Below the pieces are notes generated by a model, which was not told the DNA's origin, did no database searches, and worked only from the letters and a program-made list of their open reading frames with translations. A stretch of 64,000 nt of DNA from Rhizophagus irregularis (lineage: Eukaryota > Glomeromycota > Glomeromycetes > Glomerales > Glomeraceae). Where the stretch lies: NCBI RefSeq assembly GCF_026210795.1, contig NC_089442.1, positions 4,058,501 through 4,122,500 of the forward strand, written 5' to 3'. Below are positions 24,095 to 36,951 of the stretch, piece after piece (position 1 is the stretch's first letter; every line of letters begins with the position of its first letter). The position numbers and the translations under genes were made by a program.

Positions 24095-27000
24095 CTAACT
24101 CTTCTTTAACAAAGCCGGTTTATGTTTTCTTAAACTTTCTGCCACCCCAGTGAAATGATTAACTAAATTAACTTCATTAACAGTACGAGTAAACTGACAT
24201 CGTAGAGCTCCAGATGAAGTATTTGCAGGATGATAAGATTGTGCAATCTTCGCCATTTCTTCTAAAGAATTACTTTGTGATTCACTGCTAAATAGTACCG
24301 TATAAAGATATAACGGAGATCTGAAATTTTCAAAGATAACTCGGTTTAATTAAAAAAAATAAATTTTCTTTATTTTAGAAAAAAACAAAATAAATAAAAT
24401 AATAAATTACCCCCTCGTTTTATTTTGATTACAAATAGTATGAAGTTGATTTGCTGGAACACCGCATAGTCCATCGGATAAGAAGATAACGATATTTGCT
24501 CTAAAAAAAAATCATTATATTGAATGAGTAATGAGTACCTATATTTTTAACCTACAAAATTTCAAACTATTACTTTGAATTATCAAAATATTTTGTAATC
24601 AAAAATCCAGCTTTCTGAATCGCAAGATCAAAACTTGTTCCGCCGCGAGCTTGGTGTTGGAGCATTGAATTTAACAAATCTTTTGGATCTGTTAAATCTC
24701 GATTTTCAAATGGAACAGTAACCTGCCATTTATTGATTTACTTTAGTAATAAAAACAAATATGAATTAAATTCAAATATAAAATTAGAAACCTCATGGTC
24801 AAATAAGATTAACGAAACACTATCACGCATAGCTGATGACAATTGATTTTGATTTGCCCTTGCAGAATTTATACGTGCTTCCATAAATTGATATACCTAT
24901 ATTAAAAAATTTACTTGTTTAAAATTAAGAAAGGTCTTGCAAAATCATATACTTAATATTACCGCTTGATAAACTGCACCAGTCCTATTATTATGATTTC
25001 GTATTAAATTGTTGTAAATTGGAAAGTTTGGAATTGGCCTCTTGTCATTGTAACTCATAGACCCCGAACGATCCAATGCAAAAATAATATGAAAAGCGGC
25101 TTCACGTGTACTTGGATTTTCACAATTAAAATGATGTCCATCTAAAGATATATACCCATAACCGTTTGGAGGATTTGAACTTGGACTGAGCGGAGCATGA
25201 AAAAGTTGTAATTCGCAAAATGATTTAGTTGGAGGAGGAGCACTTGATCCTTGAGATTTATGATGCTTTTCATCGGGGCATTCATGATCACATTTTGTAA
25301 ATTCTTGTTGTTCTTGAACAGTATAAGGATCTAATATCAAGTAAATATATTAATTAATAAATTATAAATACACGTATTAAAATAATTAATAGATACTAAA
25401 AATATTTTTTAATATGCACCTTTGAAACCTGTTCGCTCCCAGAAAAGTTTGTGAGATATAAAATCTTTCGGTTTCTCGGGATTAGGTTGTACTTTTTCTA
25501 AAATTCATTAGATCGTTAATAAATAACAGATAATTAGACAGTAACCTAAAAAAGTGTTATAATTACCATTAATATGTTGTATATCTTGCCCTTGCCCTTG
25601 GTTTCCTGATTTGCAATTTTCCTCGTTTTTGCAGTAATCAATATGACGATGTCTACCTAAATCTTTACAATGCTAATATAGAGAAAAGACAAATTATTTT
25701 AAAGGAAAATAATTGTAATATAAATAATTTAGAAATTTATATAATACTTGCCAAATTGCAGAGAACAAATGTTCCTTGATCACCAACTCTCAATTTATGG
25801 CTAATAATTGAATAATATTTAATAAAAAAAACAAGACATCATGTCTGATAGATTTTCTTTTAATGTTTGATATTTCATACCCTGCATATTCAAATTCACT
25901 ATCTTCTCCTGTGAATTCAGTTTGAGTCATATTTCCATGTCTCGTTTCATGAGTTTGTTGTGCGTGGCCATATGGTAATGTACACTAATGTTAGAAATTG
26001 TTAATTATGATTAAAAAAAAGAAAAAAAAATATGAAATAAATATAAAATTGCGTAATACACACATAATATTCACAGAATTTACACTGTGCATTACAATAA
26101 TGAAATCCATTTTCCTTATGCGTATGTGTTCCAGTATGTGTAAATTCATTAGGAGGAATCTTTTTATTACATTTTAATCTTTCACTTAATTGAATATACT
26201 ATTACAATAGAATATACAAGAATTAATACATTTTTATATTATACATTAATAACTTTATACGCTCTAAATTATACCTTTGTAAATGTAATAGAAGTTTCCT
26301 TGACTAAACCCTTATAAGTTTCTTCCTGCTTTTTAGGTTCAGTCACTACTTGACATATACCATCATCTTGACAATCTTCACGACATTGATGCTCATTACT
26401 TTAATAATCAAAAGATTTTCTTTAATTAATAACATTTTAAAGAAAAAAGAAAAGATTACAATAATACATACCCACAAAAATGATTAACCTGTAAGTCGGA
26501 AAAGGCATGAAAATGATCATCACTTTGACACCTTTCCTTGCAATTTGGAATTGGACATTGAATTGGACAAATTGGGTTTTCACAACGATGCGAATCATGC
26601 TCTTCTTCGTATGGTTTAATACATTTATTCGGACATTGGTAATCTTCATCTTGTGTATGTGTTGATAACGAACAATCTTTTCCACAATAATGAATTGTTG
26701 ATTGACATAAATGTTCACTGTCATCATGTCCGATTTCCTTTGAACAAACTTTCTGACAATTGCGCTTGTCATCAAGACTACATGGTTTACCACATAAATG
26801 GCTTATTTTGTCACAAGCATGTTTTCCTTCATGTCCAGCTTTGTGACTGCATTTCGGGATTAAATTGTCGTTATGGGCTTCAGTAAAGTGACAAAAAAAA
26901 TGACACTTATGATCGGTTAAACAGTCATGATTTTCTTTGTGATCCCGATTTTTGACACATTTCAAACCACATTGATGGCATGTTAATCCACACAAAGTCC

Positions 27001-30000
27001 ATAGGAGTGTGAGCTTGCTTAATTCTTGCTCCATTGCATACTTTCCATTAACAACATCATTATTATCTTGTGGAAATTTAGCAGTATTTTTCACATACCA
27101 ATTTTGAACACGCAAAACGCGACGTTCAATAATATATCTAAAGAATTTTTCAAAATTAGCAAACCACTCTCTATCATTAGATGATTCTTTTCGTGGTTGC
27201 ACATAATCTTCAAAATAACATCTTAAATCTTCAGAAAGTCGTTCGAAAGACTCGTGTTCGTCATATAACTGGATATCAGAATCTGGTAATATTTTAGTAG
27301 ATCCTTCGTAGTCACTTAAAATATCAGATAGGATGACAATTTGATCATCAATTGGTTCTCCAGAATCGCGATCCTATTGAAAAAAGAATAACATAAATAA
27401 TTCAATTTACATATTTCAATACAAGCAAAAACGTGTTACCATAAGTTGTTCGTTAACAGAATCTTTCTGCTCCAAACCATAAGCAACAACGGTTGGAAGT
27501 AATCTTTTTAGGGTTGCAACACGAATCTGTATAAGATTTTCGTCCAATGAACCCCAATCGCATATCTGAAGTATACATATACAAATTAATAATTTTTATA
27601 TCATTATTATTTCGTTAGATGTTATATAAAATCTACAAACCTTCAATTTAGCCATAATTACTTTCGTATTTTGCAAAAAAGTCCTAGCATTTTCATATTT
27701 TGCTTCTTGCTTATCCAACTTCTTATTAACTTTTGATAAGGTTTTAAACCATGATGCATCATTAAACATTGGCCAAGGAATAATGTCTAGTCCCCCTTTG
27801 TACATTCTTGAAATAAAGTTGTCTTCACCCTCCTAAAACATTATAATAAAATAAAATGAATGAAATGACCTTCCCCCCAAAAAACAATATTATAGTAATA
27901 AATATACCTCCGAAACCAATTGACTAAATTTTAACCTGAATTCTCTAACAATGTCTTCTTTGTCAGCACTAGGAACATCTTTTATAATGATACAAAGTTT
28001 TGCCTAAATAATCAATAAAAATATTAATAAACTAAATTTTTTTTACGGTTCAAGTCTAAACAATATTGTACCTGAAATATTTTTGAATCTGACTCAAACA
28101 GCGTCGCGCCATCTTGAAATCTTTGAAACATTGTCGACATGTCTCTATTTACTGCAAATTGATTCTGTTTTAAATTTTCAATTATGTTAACAAAATGTAT
28201 AAAGAACTAATGATTATTATAATAATAAAAAAATTATATTTAACCTTAAAAAGAATAAGATTTGACACAACTGTATTGAAGAGTGTTAAAAATAAATCTA
28301 ATATGTATTTACATGTAAGAAATTATTATTATTATAATATTATAATGAACACTTCAAAAAACATATATGTATAAATAATTACCTTCTTGCGGAGTTCTCT
28401 CGAGGGATTTTAAACCCTCAAAGTCGAGTGCAACATAAATATATTTCTTTGTATTTACTGAAAGATAAAAAAGTTTAATTTATGTTCTCAATTAAAATAT
28501 ATAAATACTTTTAAATTTACCTAACGACATCCATACACCTTCGGTGCAACGCTAAAAATTAAATTTAATTTAATAATTTTTAAGAGAAACATTAATCTGA
28601 TAATAATTAAAATTTACCATTGCAGAACCGTCAAATGTAGTTCCGACAAGATGATTTAGCATGAACGATTTTCCGCATGATTGCTCACCCATACTAGAAA
28701 CAACTTTAACTTTTTTATCGCCAAAGTGCTTGAAAATTCCTTCATACCATCCAAAAGAAATATTCTTGGCTATACCATCTACATGGAGACCATAACCATC
28801 ATCACCATCATCGTCAAGTCCAACATGATCATCATTCGAGGATAATCCATCTCTAAGTGGCTGAAACAAGTTATTTCTTGCTACAGCAATTTGGATAGGA
28901 ATTAAACAACATAGTTGAATGATCCACTCTCCTAATTGACATTTTGCTGAAAATTTCTTCTGAAATTTTGCATTTTCGACATCAAGCTTTTGAAATGTGA
29001 TAACGGATGTAGTAAATTCCTCTAATATTGATGTTGGTTTTTTTGTAGAACGCTTTAAATTCTTGAACATTTCAATAATATAGTCTTCAAACTTCTCGCC
29101 ATATTTTTCAATATCATTATCGACATCTAGTACTATTTTTAAACTAAGAGGACGGTTCTGTTCGGGATCAATACAACTCTCCACTGGATATCTCTCAAAC
29201 ATTAATCCGTAAGCATCGATAAGACCATTAAGCTTTGTCTTAGGTTCAATACGGAATTCCATCCATTTGTCAAATCCATTTTTTTGTTTAAAATTTCCAT
29301 CAATTTTTAACTCTGTATCAGAAAGAACTTCAAGAACACTATATTTTTCTCCCAAAATTACAATATGTTCTCCATTTTGAACAATTTTCTCAAAGCGAGT
29401 ATTCTTTCCTTCAATAATAGTATACTTAAAGTTTTTGTGAGAGACTTTAACGAGTCCAAGCGATTGTTTTTGTACGCGTTCTTGGAAACGATATTGAGTT
29501 CTCTCTACAGTAATTTTTACTATTATCGAATTAAAACATCCATTTTCCAAATCCAATGACATCAAGTGGGTTTGTAGTTTATTTATACAAGTGAATTGTA
29601 AGTATTCTAAGGATTGAATAGTTGGCGGTAAATCGATAACTATAAACATAAGAATAGAAATAATTAAATATTAATCTAATAATTTCAAAGCATTGTATAA
29701 GTGAATATTAAAATTTAATCGCAAACCTTTACTAACTGAACTTCCAAAATTTGTACAAAAATAAACATATGCACGGCATATCTCCTTAAGATCGCTTCCT
29801 CTATTAGTAGAATCCTGTTCATCATCGGTTAAATTGTCTTCCTCATCGGTTTCATTTTCGTCATTAGTAGAGTTTTTGACTTTTATTTTTTCTTTCACAA
29901 ACGCTACAATACAAGAACCATCTGGAGAACTTAAAACATTTGCTGTATTTGGTGGAAGGTTACAAACTGCCGGCCGAAATTGCTGATTTACAAGGTTGAA

Positions 30001-33000
30001 TATACGTGCACGACCACCTTTTTCAACGAAACACAGATCTTCGGTGTCCTGAATAAACAAGAAATATTGAATATCCGGAACCGCACCACTATACCATTGT
30101 AATAACTGGATGTTTGAATTTCGCGAGTATAAATTTGCTTGACCATCATTGAAAGAAAAAACGTTTAACTAATTTAAAAAGATGATAAATAGAAATTAAT
30201 TTCATGAGATTTAGAATTATAAAACCGTAAAACTTCGAAACTTACCACCACTTTCCTTGTATCAAATATAGCAATTAACTCTTTGGATTCATTTACTGCA
30301 ATAAAATAATTTTCATCCATATTTAATGTCTTAAATGGCCTATTTGAATAAGATTGTTTGAAATTTTGTGCTAGTTTCTGAGCAGTATCAAAGAATATTT
30401 CAGTTTTTGATGCTCTTTTGTTCCATAAAACAAGAAGGAATTTATGATTATCAAATTGTGATATTTTCCTATAACCAATATATTATTAGATTTTCCTTTC
30501 ATATTAAAACTAAAATTAAGGTAATAATCTTCTTACCTAAAGTCATAGACTTGAGGATCAAGATGAAATGATTGTCCACGACTATAATGAGAAGGTAAAG
30601 TTGGGTTTGGAACATGTAATTCATCTTCTTGAAGTTGAAGGATATCTGCCTGTTCTAACGATGTTTCATAAATTGTTATCTGTAGTTGATTTGGTTGAGT
30701 TGTTTCAATTTCATGATAGAAGCGATATCCGTTTGAAAACAAACTTTCAGAAACTAATAATAGTAAAATGAAAATAAACAAAATATAAATACACGTGCTT
30801 AATATATATTCAAGTTGATAAATTATTACCTGATATATTTCGTATATTTAGTCGCATAGACCTATATTACGTAATTTTTTATATGAGTAATATATAAAGG
30901 TAATGACAATTTAGCAACTAATGAATTAGGACTTATTTACCCATCTTGATATTTTTCTTCTATGACATTACAAATTCTGTCAAATTCGAAATCCTCAATT
31001 TCTTGTTTCTCTTGTTCAAATTCTTTGGTTAATCTTTCTGATAATTGTTTATTGAAAGAAACTCTTGGCAAAATTTCCTTAATGTTACTAGGAAAAGTAT
31101 TCTTTCTCCAATTTTGGTATTCTTCAAAGAAAATACCCAGAATTTTTTGTTTGATATCATTAAATTTTCCAAAAAACGGTGAATTGGCAAGATCTTGTAC
31201 AAATTTTTTATCCGACATGGTTTTGGATATTTTAATCGACTCCTCATCTGCACGATTAATGCTTGAACTAGAAAAAGTTATAATATCCAAAAAAGCCGTA
31301 AACAAATTAGAGATCCCTGAAAAAACTCCAGATGATTGTGGTTTCTCAGTATGTTTTTTTACTAATTTATGTGTATCAGTTTCTTCATCTACGAACATAT
31401 TATAAAAAATCTCTATTGTAGCTTCTTCATTGCTTTTCCCAGCATTTTTAGTCATTTTAAATATATCAACAACAATTATCGAAGTTAGTGCATATCGTTT
31501 CTTTAGTTTACCCCAAGCTTTGGAATTAATTAAAATTTTTTTATCAATTTGAGCTTCCATGTCAGGATATTTTCTACGAATTCTTTCTAAATCTAAATTC
31601 ATAATTGATTAATAAAATACATAAAATAGTTGCATAACATCGAAGACTTTAAATATATTTAATATATTACCTTCATCACTTATATGCTCATGTTCGGAAG
31701 ATTCTTGACCAATAAAATCTTCAAAAGGACTACAAAAAATAATACGAATTAATACTCAAATAAAATTAGAAATGGTAAAAACGACAAATACCTATAACTA
31801 TCGCGTAATTTTTTCCATGCCAAATTTGAAATGATCTCAATATCTTTACTTGTTTCGTCTTTTTCTTGGTCCTTCTTTTTATCATATTTCATCTTCGCAG
31901 CAGCTATTGCATTACGCAATGGACCTAAAAGCTCATCTTCCATTTTTAATCCATGTTTAATTAAAATCTCTAATGATTTCATGTTCATTGTTTCACGATT
32001 AATATGTAAATTCCGCCCTTTTAATCTTGTTTGTAGTTCTCGTTGAAAATCAAACGCAGTAAAGATTGGCGCAGCCGAGCGTAATTGAGAAGCTGTCTTT
32101 ATCAATTGTCGAGTAACAAACGATTGGTTTGTGGCCGATTCCACAACTAAATATAATAGATCAAATTAAAAAAATTTTTAAACCTCAAAGAAGCTACCTC
32201 CACTTTTTTTAAAAAAATTAAATACCAATTGGATATAAAGGTATATCATCTTGAATATTATTATTTATCTCGGTTTTGATTTTATCAGATAAATTCACCT
32301 TAATATGATGATTCATAAATTAGTTATTTTACAGGAAAAAATTTATTGCTACTATTAAACGTAATTAGTTTAAATCAAAACCTCGAAGCCCGGGTAGATT
32401 TTGAAGTCTTCTTGTTCCTCTTGACTTTTTTTGACTTCAAACTCATAACATGTGTCATCATCATCATCTGAATCAACATCAGAATTGTCCTTATTCCATT
32501 CAAAACTTTCCAAGTCTTTATCGCTCATGAGACAAAGTTGATGGTCAGTAAGCTTCGTCAAATATCTATAGTGTTTGAACAACGTCAATTATATATATCG
32601 ATTAGATCGTAACGAGACTTTGATGAAACGGATATAATTACCTATGTAGGTTGGTCATATTCTTCTTACGTTGCGAAGAAGCATTTTCTTCGTAACATCC
32701 TATTTCAGGCCAATGAACAACTAAACCCAGGTCTGGGTTAACCAGTAACAAGTATAAACCAGGACGTAAGAAAGATTTATCCATGGAAGATTGTGAATTA
32801 GCAAGCAAGTCATATCTATAAAATAAAATTAATAATTAATTACAACTGATGATTTTTTTTTAAAGAAAAAAAATATATATATATTTACATTTCTTTATTT
32901 ATTATTTTTTTACTTAATAAAAGTTTTGCTATTAAAATATGATTTCCATAACATCCAATAAGGCGAAGCGAAATCGTATTCAACTTCGTAAAGTTAATAT

Positions 33001-34103
33001 CAGAAATAGACTTGAAGCTTAACGGGATCATTTCGTTGCATAGTATCTTTAAAGAACCCTTAGAAATAATTATTTTGTCCACTAAACGTGGTAATAAAAT
33101 AAATGAAAATTTAATAGAAATCGTTTTATAATTTAAATTCACAAATAAATATAAGGAACTTACCAAGACCATTAGAACCATCGTCTTTACATAAGTCTAA
33201 CAATCGATATAACCCTGGAATATGTTCGGCCAAGTCTTTACCGTATTTAATTTGAGTTTCCAAATCAGATTTTTGAGCTTTAAGAACTCTACGGATATTT
33301 TCCTTGAAATCAAGTTCATTGTTAGCATCGTTTCCACCACTTTCTTCTATAATTGAACTATTGCTATTTGACCTTTTCGGAAAAGCGAAACTAGTCGACT
33401 GTTCTTCAGAAAGCACGCCTTTGGAAGAATTTTGATAGTCTTGTTGGTCATTTTGTGAATTATCACTTGAAAAAATATTCATATTCATAATTTGACTTAA
33501 ATCCTGGATTGGATCCGAAGGCCTGAAAGTTTGTTGTCCTTCCGATCTTTGCGAGTTATTATCACCGAAAGGATTCGTATTCATGATTTGACTTAAATTA
33601 TGCTGAGGTGATTCAATTGGTGATTGTTGATTTGCATCATCATTTGTTAATTTTTGAGATGGATTTCCACCTTGCACATTCGAAGAGCTGTTAATATCAA
33701 GTTGTTGTTGGTTTACGACGTTATTATTCACAAATTGAGACGAAGAAAGTTCGGATTCATTTGAATCATTTCCATCTTCCACAATCGAAGGGTTGTTGGT
33801 TATTTGTTGTTGCGCCAGAGTAGGATTTATAAGAACGGTAGAATCATCTATAACCTCTTGATATACTAAAAATGAAATGAAGGAATGAAGAAGGACACAA
33901 ATATTCGTTATCGGTTACAACATGCATAGCGTACACGTGATTCATTTCTAAAATTCACAGTTACGGTAATAAAATTTTGAATCATCCATTTACGGATTGA
34001 TTTTTAATAACATTCGTGATTTATTTTTCATACTGTATAAACTTTTGTCGAAAATTTTTATTAAACTCTTACCAAAATTATCGGGAAGACCAGGAATGTG
34101 CAT
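24095..34103 (-). CDS. Giant GTPase/zinc/VWFA protein, copy C (complete, about 33 exons, about 2,450-2,500 codons)
   Basis: ATG at 34101-34103 (MHIPGLPDNF), TAG at 24095-24097. Exons I can place: 34073-34103; 33164-33865 (Ser/Asn/Gln-rich); about 32145-31794 and 31590-30940 (helical); about 30467-30247 and 30166-29733 (propeller-like: NYFIAVNESKELIAIFDT, LCFVEKGGRARIFNLVNQ, SSPDGSCIVAF); about 29638-28620 (ends with P-loop GEQSCGKSFMLNHLVG); then small exons with RCTEGVWMSL, DFEGLKSLE and the IIKDVP-type motif; about 27360-26475 (Cys/His region, dozens of Cys and His in CxxxC and HxC pairs); 25330-24963 (VWFA start, DRSGSMSYND); last 24320-24095. The five MIDAS positions (DxSxS, T, D) are present. 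Introns are about 60-100 bases. The Cys/His core is closer to copy A than to B. The product has no signal peptide or membrane span that I can see, so it is probably cytosolic. Confidence 0.87.
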
Positions 34104-35372
34104 GGCGATAAAATTTTAAACCGACTTATAATAATGACGGTTAAAAAAAATTCTGTTAAAGGGACTAAATTTATATTGAATTTTTTTTTTATCTCCGAAC
34201 TCCGGAATCTTAAATTGATAATTACTAAAATCATTTCCGTAAAAGGTATCTGAAAAGGAGTAAAATTAGTTTTAAAATAAGAAAATTTAGCATCGTTGCA
34301 CCTGTAGAATTGCTTCATTTGGGGAACTGAATAACTGTTATATTTAAAAGTTTTACTATTGTTCGAAATAACCCAAAATGTTCTAATTAGCTATTAAAAC
34401 CGGTTGGTATCTTGGTTCTTATCAATCATTCTAATAAATTAAAATGGATGACAAGTTTCTCAATGAAAATAAAGTTTCTATTCATGATTTTATAAGACAA
34501 AATAAATTTAGATCAGTATCGTCATTGTATTACCATCATTGTCGTACCGTAATTGTTTCCAGATAAGGCAATTTTATGAAAATTATTTCTAATTATTGGT
34601 TCTTTGTTTTTTAAATAATAATCTTTTGCATAATAAATTGTAGATAAAGTTTATAGTCTATATTGATAAGCGTTCGAAATTGATAATGGTTTAAAATTAT
34701 TGAGCTCTAGTGGTGTACTAATAAACAATTCATCACGTTTTATGCCGGGTATTAAAAAAATTTTAGGAAGAAATTTTTTGTTTTTTTTTGAAGTATTCTA
34801 GATGGATGCTAAAACAAATTAAACATTTATATTACAGTCCCTGGCGAAAATAATGGCAGCGAGAATGCCGCTTCTTAATTTGGTCATAACTTCATTACTA
34901 TCCCGATTAGATTAATATTTGTTATACCAAATTGAATAATGGAATGATCATTAAAAAAGCAATAAAAAAAAGTAATTTCAAATATTGCCCCATAACAATT
35001 AAATCTGTTAACTTTTTCTTGAAGGAAATTTTTAATTCAACTGGAAATTTTTTGCATTTATGGAAGCAATACATCCTACTTTTAAAAATTCTTAATATTT
35101 ATTATTCTAAATGTCACAAGTGACGATCATTTCTCATTTTTTAATTTTTCGTTGAGAAAACCTTGGAATACGTGTATTTTTGACTAACCAAATAATTTTC
35201 TAGACTATTGATTTGCTTATTATTATAATAAATATATAAAATAATAGGTTCCATAATGTTTGAGGTGGTATGGAAATATATCTTTCAATAATGTGTTCTT
35301 CTTGTCCATTTTAAAGCCAAGTTATAATGTAAATTTTGGATTTTTTTGAAGCAAGATACAGATGAATATTAA
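34104..35372. other. Spacer upstream of copy C
   Basis: There is no gene. It holds a TATAAAT on the minus strand at 34168-34174, about 65-70 bases before the copy C ATG, and a Tc1/mariner-like terminus at 34835 (separate entry). The remainder is AT-rich. Confidence 0.5.
34835..35110 (+). mobile_element. Possible Tc1/mariner-like element end
   Basis: CAGTCCCTGGCGAAAATAAT follows a TA dinucleotide (34833-34834). Tc1-type elements often start CAGT..(T/G)GGC(A/G)AAAATAATGG next to TA. Subterminal text resembles such elements, but no transposase or second end is seen here. Confidence 0.4.
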
Positions 35373-35961
35373 TTGCCGATCCGCCTAAAAACGGCACTGC
35401 GTTACTAATAAAATTCGGGGATAATAGCGATAATAAAAAAAAAGCATTTTTTGCATCTCGCGCGCGAAATAAGTTTCACCCATTTTACAAACAGAAATAT
35501 CATAAAAACAATATTTTCTTTCATTTTATGACAAGTCATATTTGCCAAAAAATTTTATAATTATATTTCTGTAACTGGTTTTCTTCAACTTTCACTTGTT
35601 TTTAATAATAAAAATATTTTAAAAAAGCTTTTAAAACCAACTTTAGAAGCTAAAAATTATAGGTTTTTATTGTAAATAATGCAATATAGTAAAATGAAAT
35701 ATTGAAATTTCGTATATTTTAAGGTGTAAATCTGACGCGCGCGCATAGTAAACTCATTATTTTGCATACGAATGTATAACTTTTTTTTGCAAATTCGTTT
35801 TTTTCAAATATTTTTTCAGTATATCATATGATTTTTTTTTTATAGTCAATATGTCATCTATGAGAAATCCTTTTTTGAAGTTTGTGTTCTTAGCACAAAA
35901 TCGGCAAATTTAACCCCGAATTTTATTAGTAACGCAGTGCCGATTTTAGGCGGATCGGCAA
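35373..35961. mobile_element. MITE with about 48-bp inverted ends flanked by TTAA
   Basis: Ends 35373-35420 and 35914-35961 are reverse complements with one mismatch, starting TTGCCGATCCGCCTAAAA. Each side is flanked by TTAA (35369-35372 and 35962-35965), the target site of piggyBac-type elements, although the terminal bases are not the usual piggyBac CCY. The inside contains a second inverted pair built around CGCGCGCG (about 35460 and 35740). It has no coding capacity. Confidence 0.7.
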
Positions 35962-35996
35962 TTAAACAGAGAATTTCGTTTACTTATGATATGCGT

Positions 35997-36611
35997 TGTA
36001 ACACCTGAGCCCATAGAGAATTATGTTTGCCACCTCAGGTATTAACAAAATGACTCTTTATTAATAATTTAAATAAATACAATAATATGCTTGGTTTAAT
36101 AACATTAAATAATAAAATAAATAATTCATAACAAAATTCGTCCAATTTCTCTCTCTGTCCTTTCCAAAAGGTGATCTTCACGCCCTTTTATGTTTGTTTT
36201 TGTGTAACTAAATTCATAATTTCGATTCATGGATTTAAATTATTAAAGTATTTCCATTGTTTTAAAGTATTTCCATTATCTTAATTTTGTATCCATTTGA
36301 TCATCATGAACTCCTGAATTATGATTTATAATATTAACGTAGTGATCAACAAATTAATCACTTGACACCTCAGATCACTTGATTTCATCCAATTTAGTAT
36401 CTTTCGGATCTTCATTTATCCTTGAATCTCGTGACTAATAGTTTAAGGTCATCACAGACCAATTATCCTTGATTCTCATGACTAATAGTTTAACGACTTT
36501 TCGGTCCAATTAAAATAAAAATAAAAATAAGTTAAAATTTTATACACTAAGACTAAATGTAATACTGCGCCCCACAATTAATAAATTTACTAGGTATACT
36601 ACGGCATTACA
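35997..36611 (-). repeat. 3' LTR of the Ty3/Gypsy element
   Basis: 615 bp, same length and apparently the same sequence as the copy at 45871-46485. It ends in the TG...CA rule bases. Confidence 0.93.
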
Positions 36612-36642
36612 ACTATCCCGCATAAAAATTTAATGCCCACAT

Positions 36643-36714
36643 TAAATTTATTCTAAGAATCGAACTCGTGTCTCGAAGTGGTAGGTGCGAATTATACCAC
36701 TAAATCAAACATGC
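36643..36714 (-). pseudogene. Degenerate tRNA-Gly-like sequence inside the retrotransposon
   Basis: On the minus strand it starts GCATGTTTGATTTAGTGG, followed by an anticodon-loop-like CTACCAC, and later GAGTTCGATTCTT. A-box (TGATTTAGTGG) and B-box (GTTCGATTC) promoter motifs are clear, and the layout is that of tRNA-Gly. The anticodon stem and the 3' acceptor strand do not pair, so it is not a working tRNA. It lies between the integrase stop and the 3' LTR. Confidence 0.55.
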
Positions 36715-36951
36715 ATTGTCACTTGACTCAGTTGCGTTTTAAATATTCCTTTTTGCTGCGTCTACATCTGCGGTTTATCATGTGTTTGTTAAGTTTCACG
36801 GTTTTCCTCCCCGTACCGGATTTCACTTCGGTCTTTCTTAGGAAATTTTCATTAGTTTTTCCTATTTTCGAAAATTATTTTTATGTCATGTGATTTTATT
36901 TCACATGATTATAAATTATCTTTATTTTTCTAAGTCCGTTGATGATAGTTA

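Noticed and set aside
31590-31602. A separate gene starting at the MNLDLERIRRKYP methionine in copy C
   Set aside because: Comparison with copy B shows an acceptor AG within this text (TTTAG before the next codon), so the Met is intron sequence and the exon belongs to the giant gene.
36643-36714. Functional tRNA gene
   Set aside because: A and B box motifs are present, but the anticodon stem and acceptor stem do not pair.
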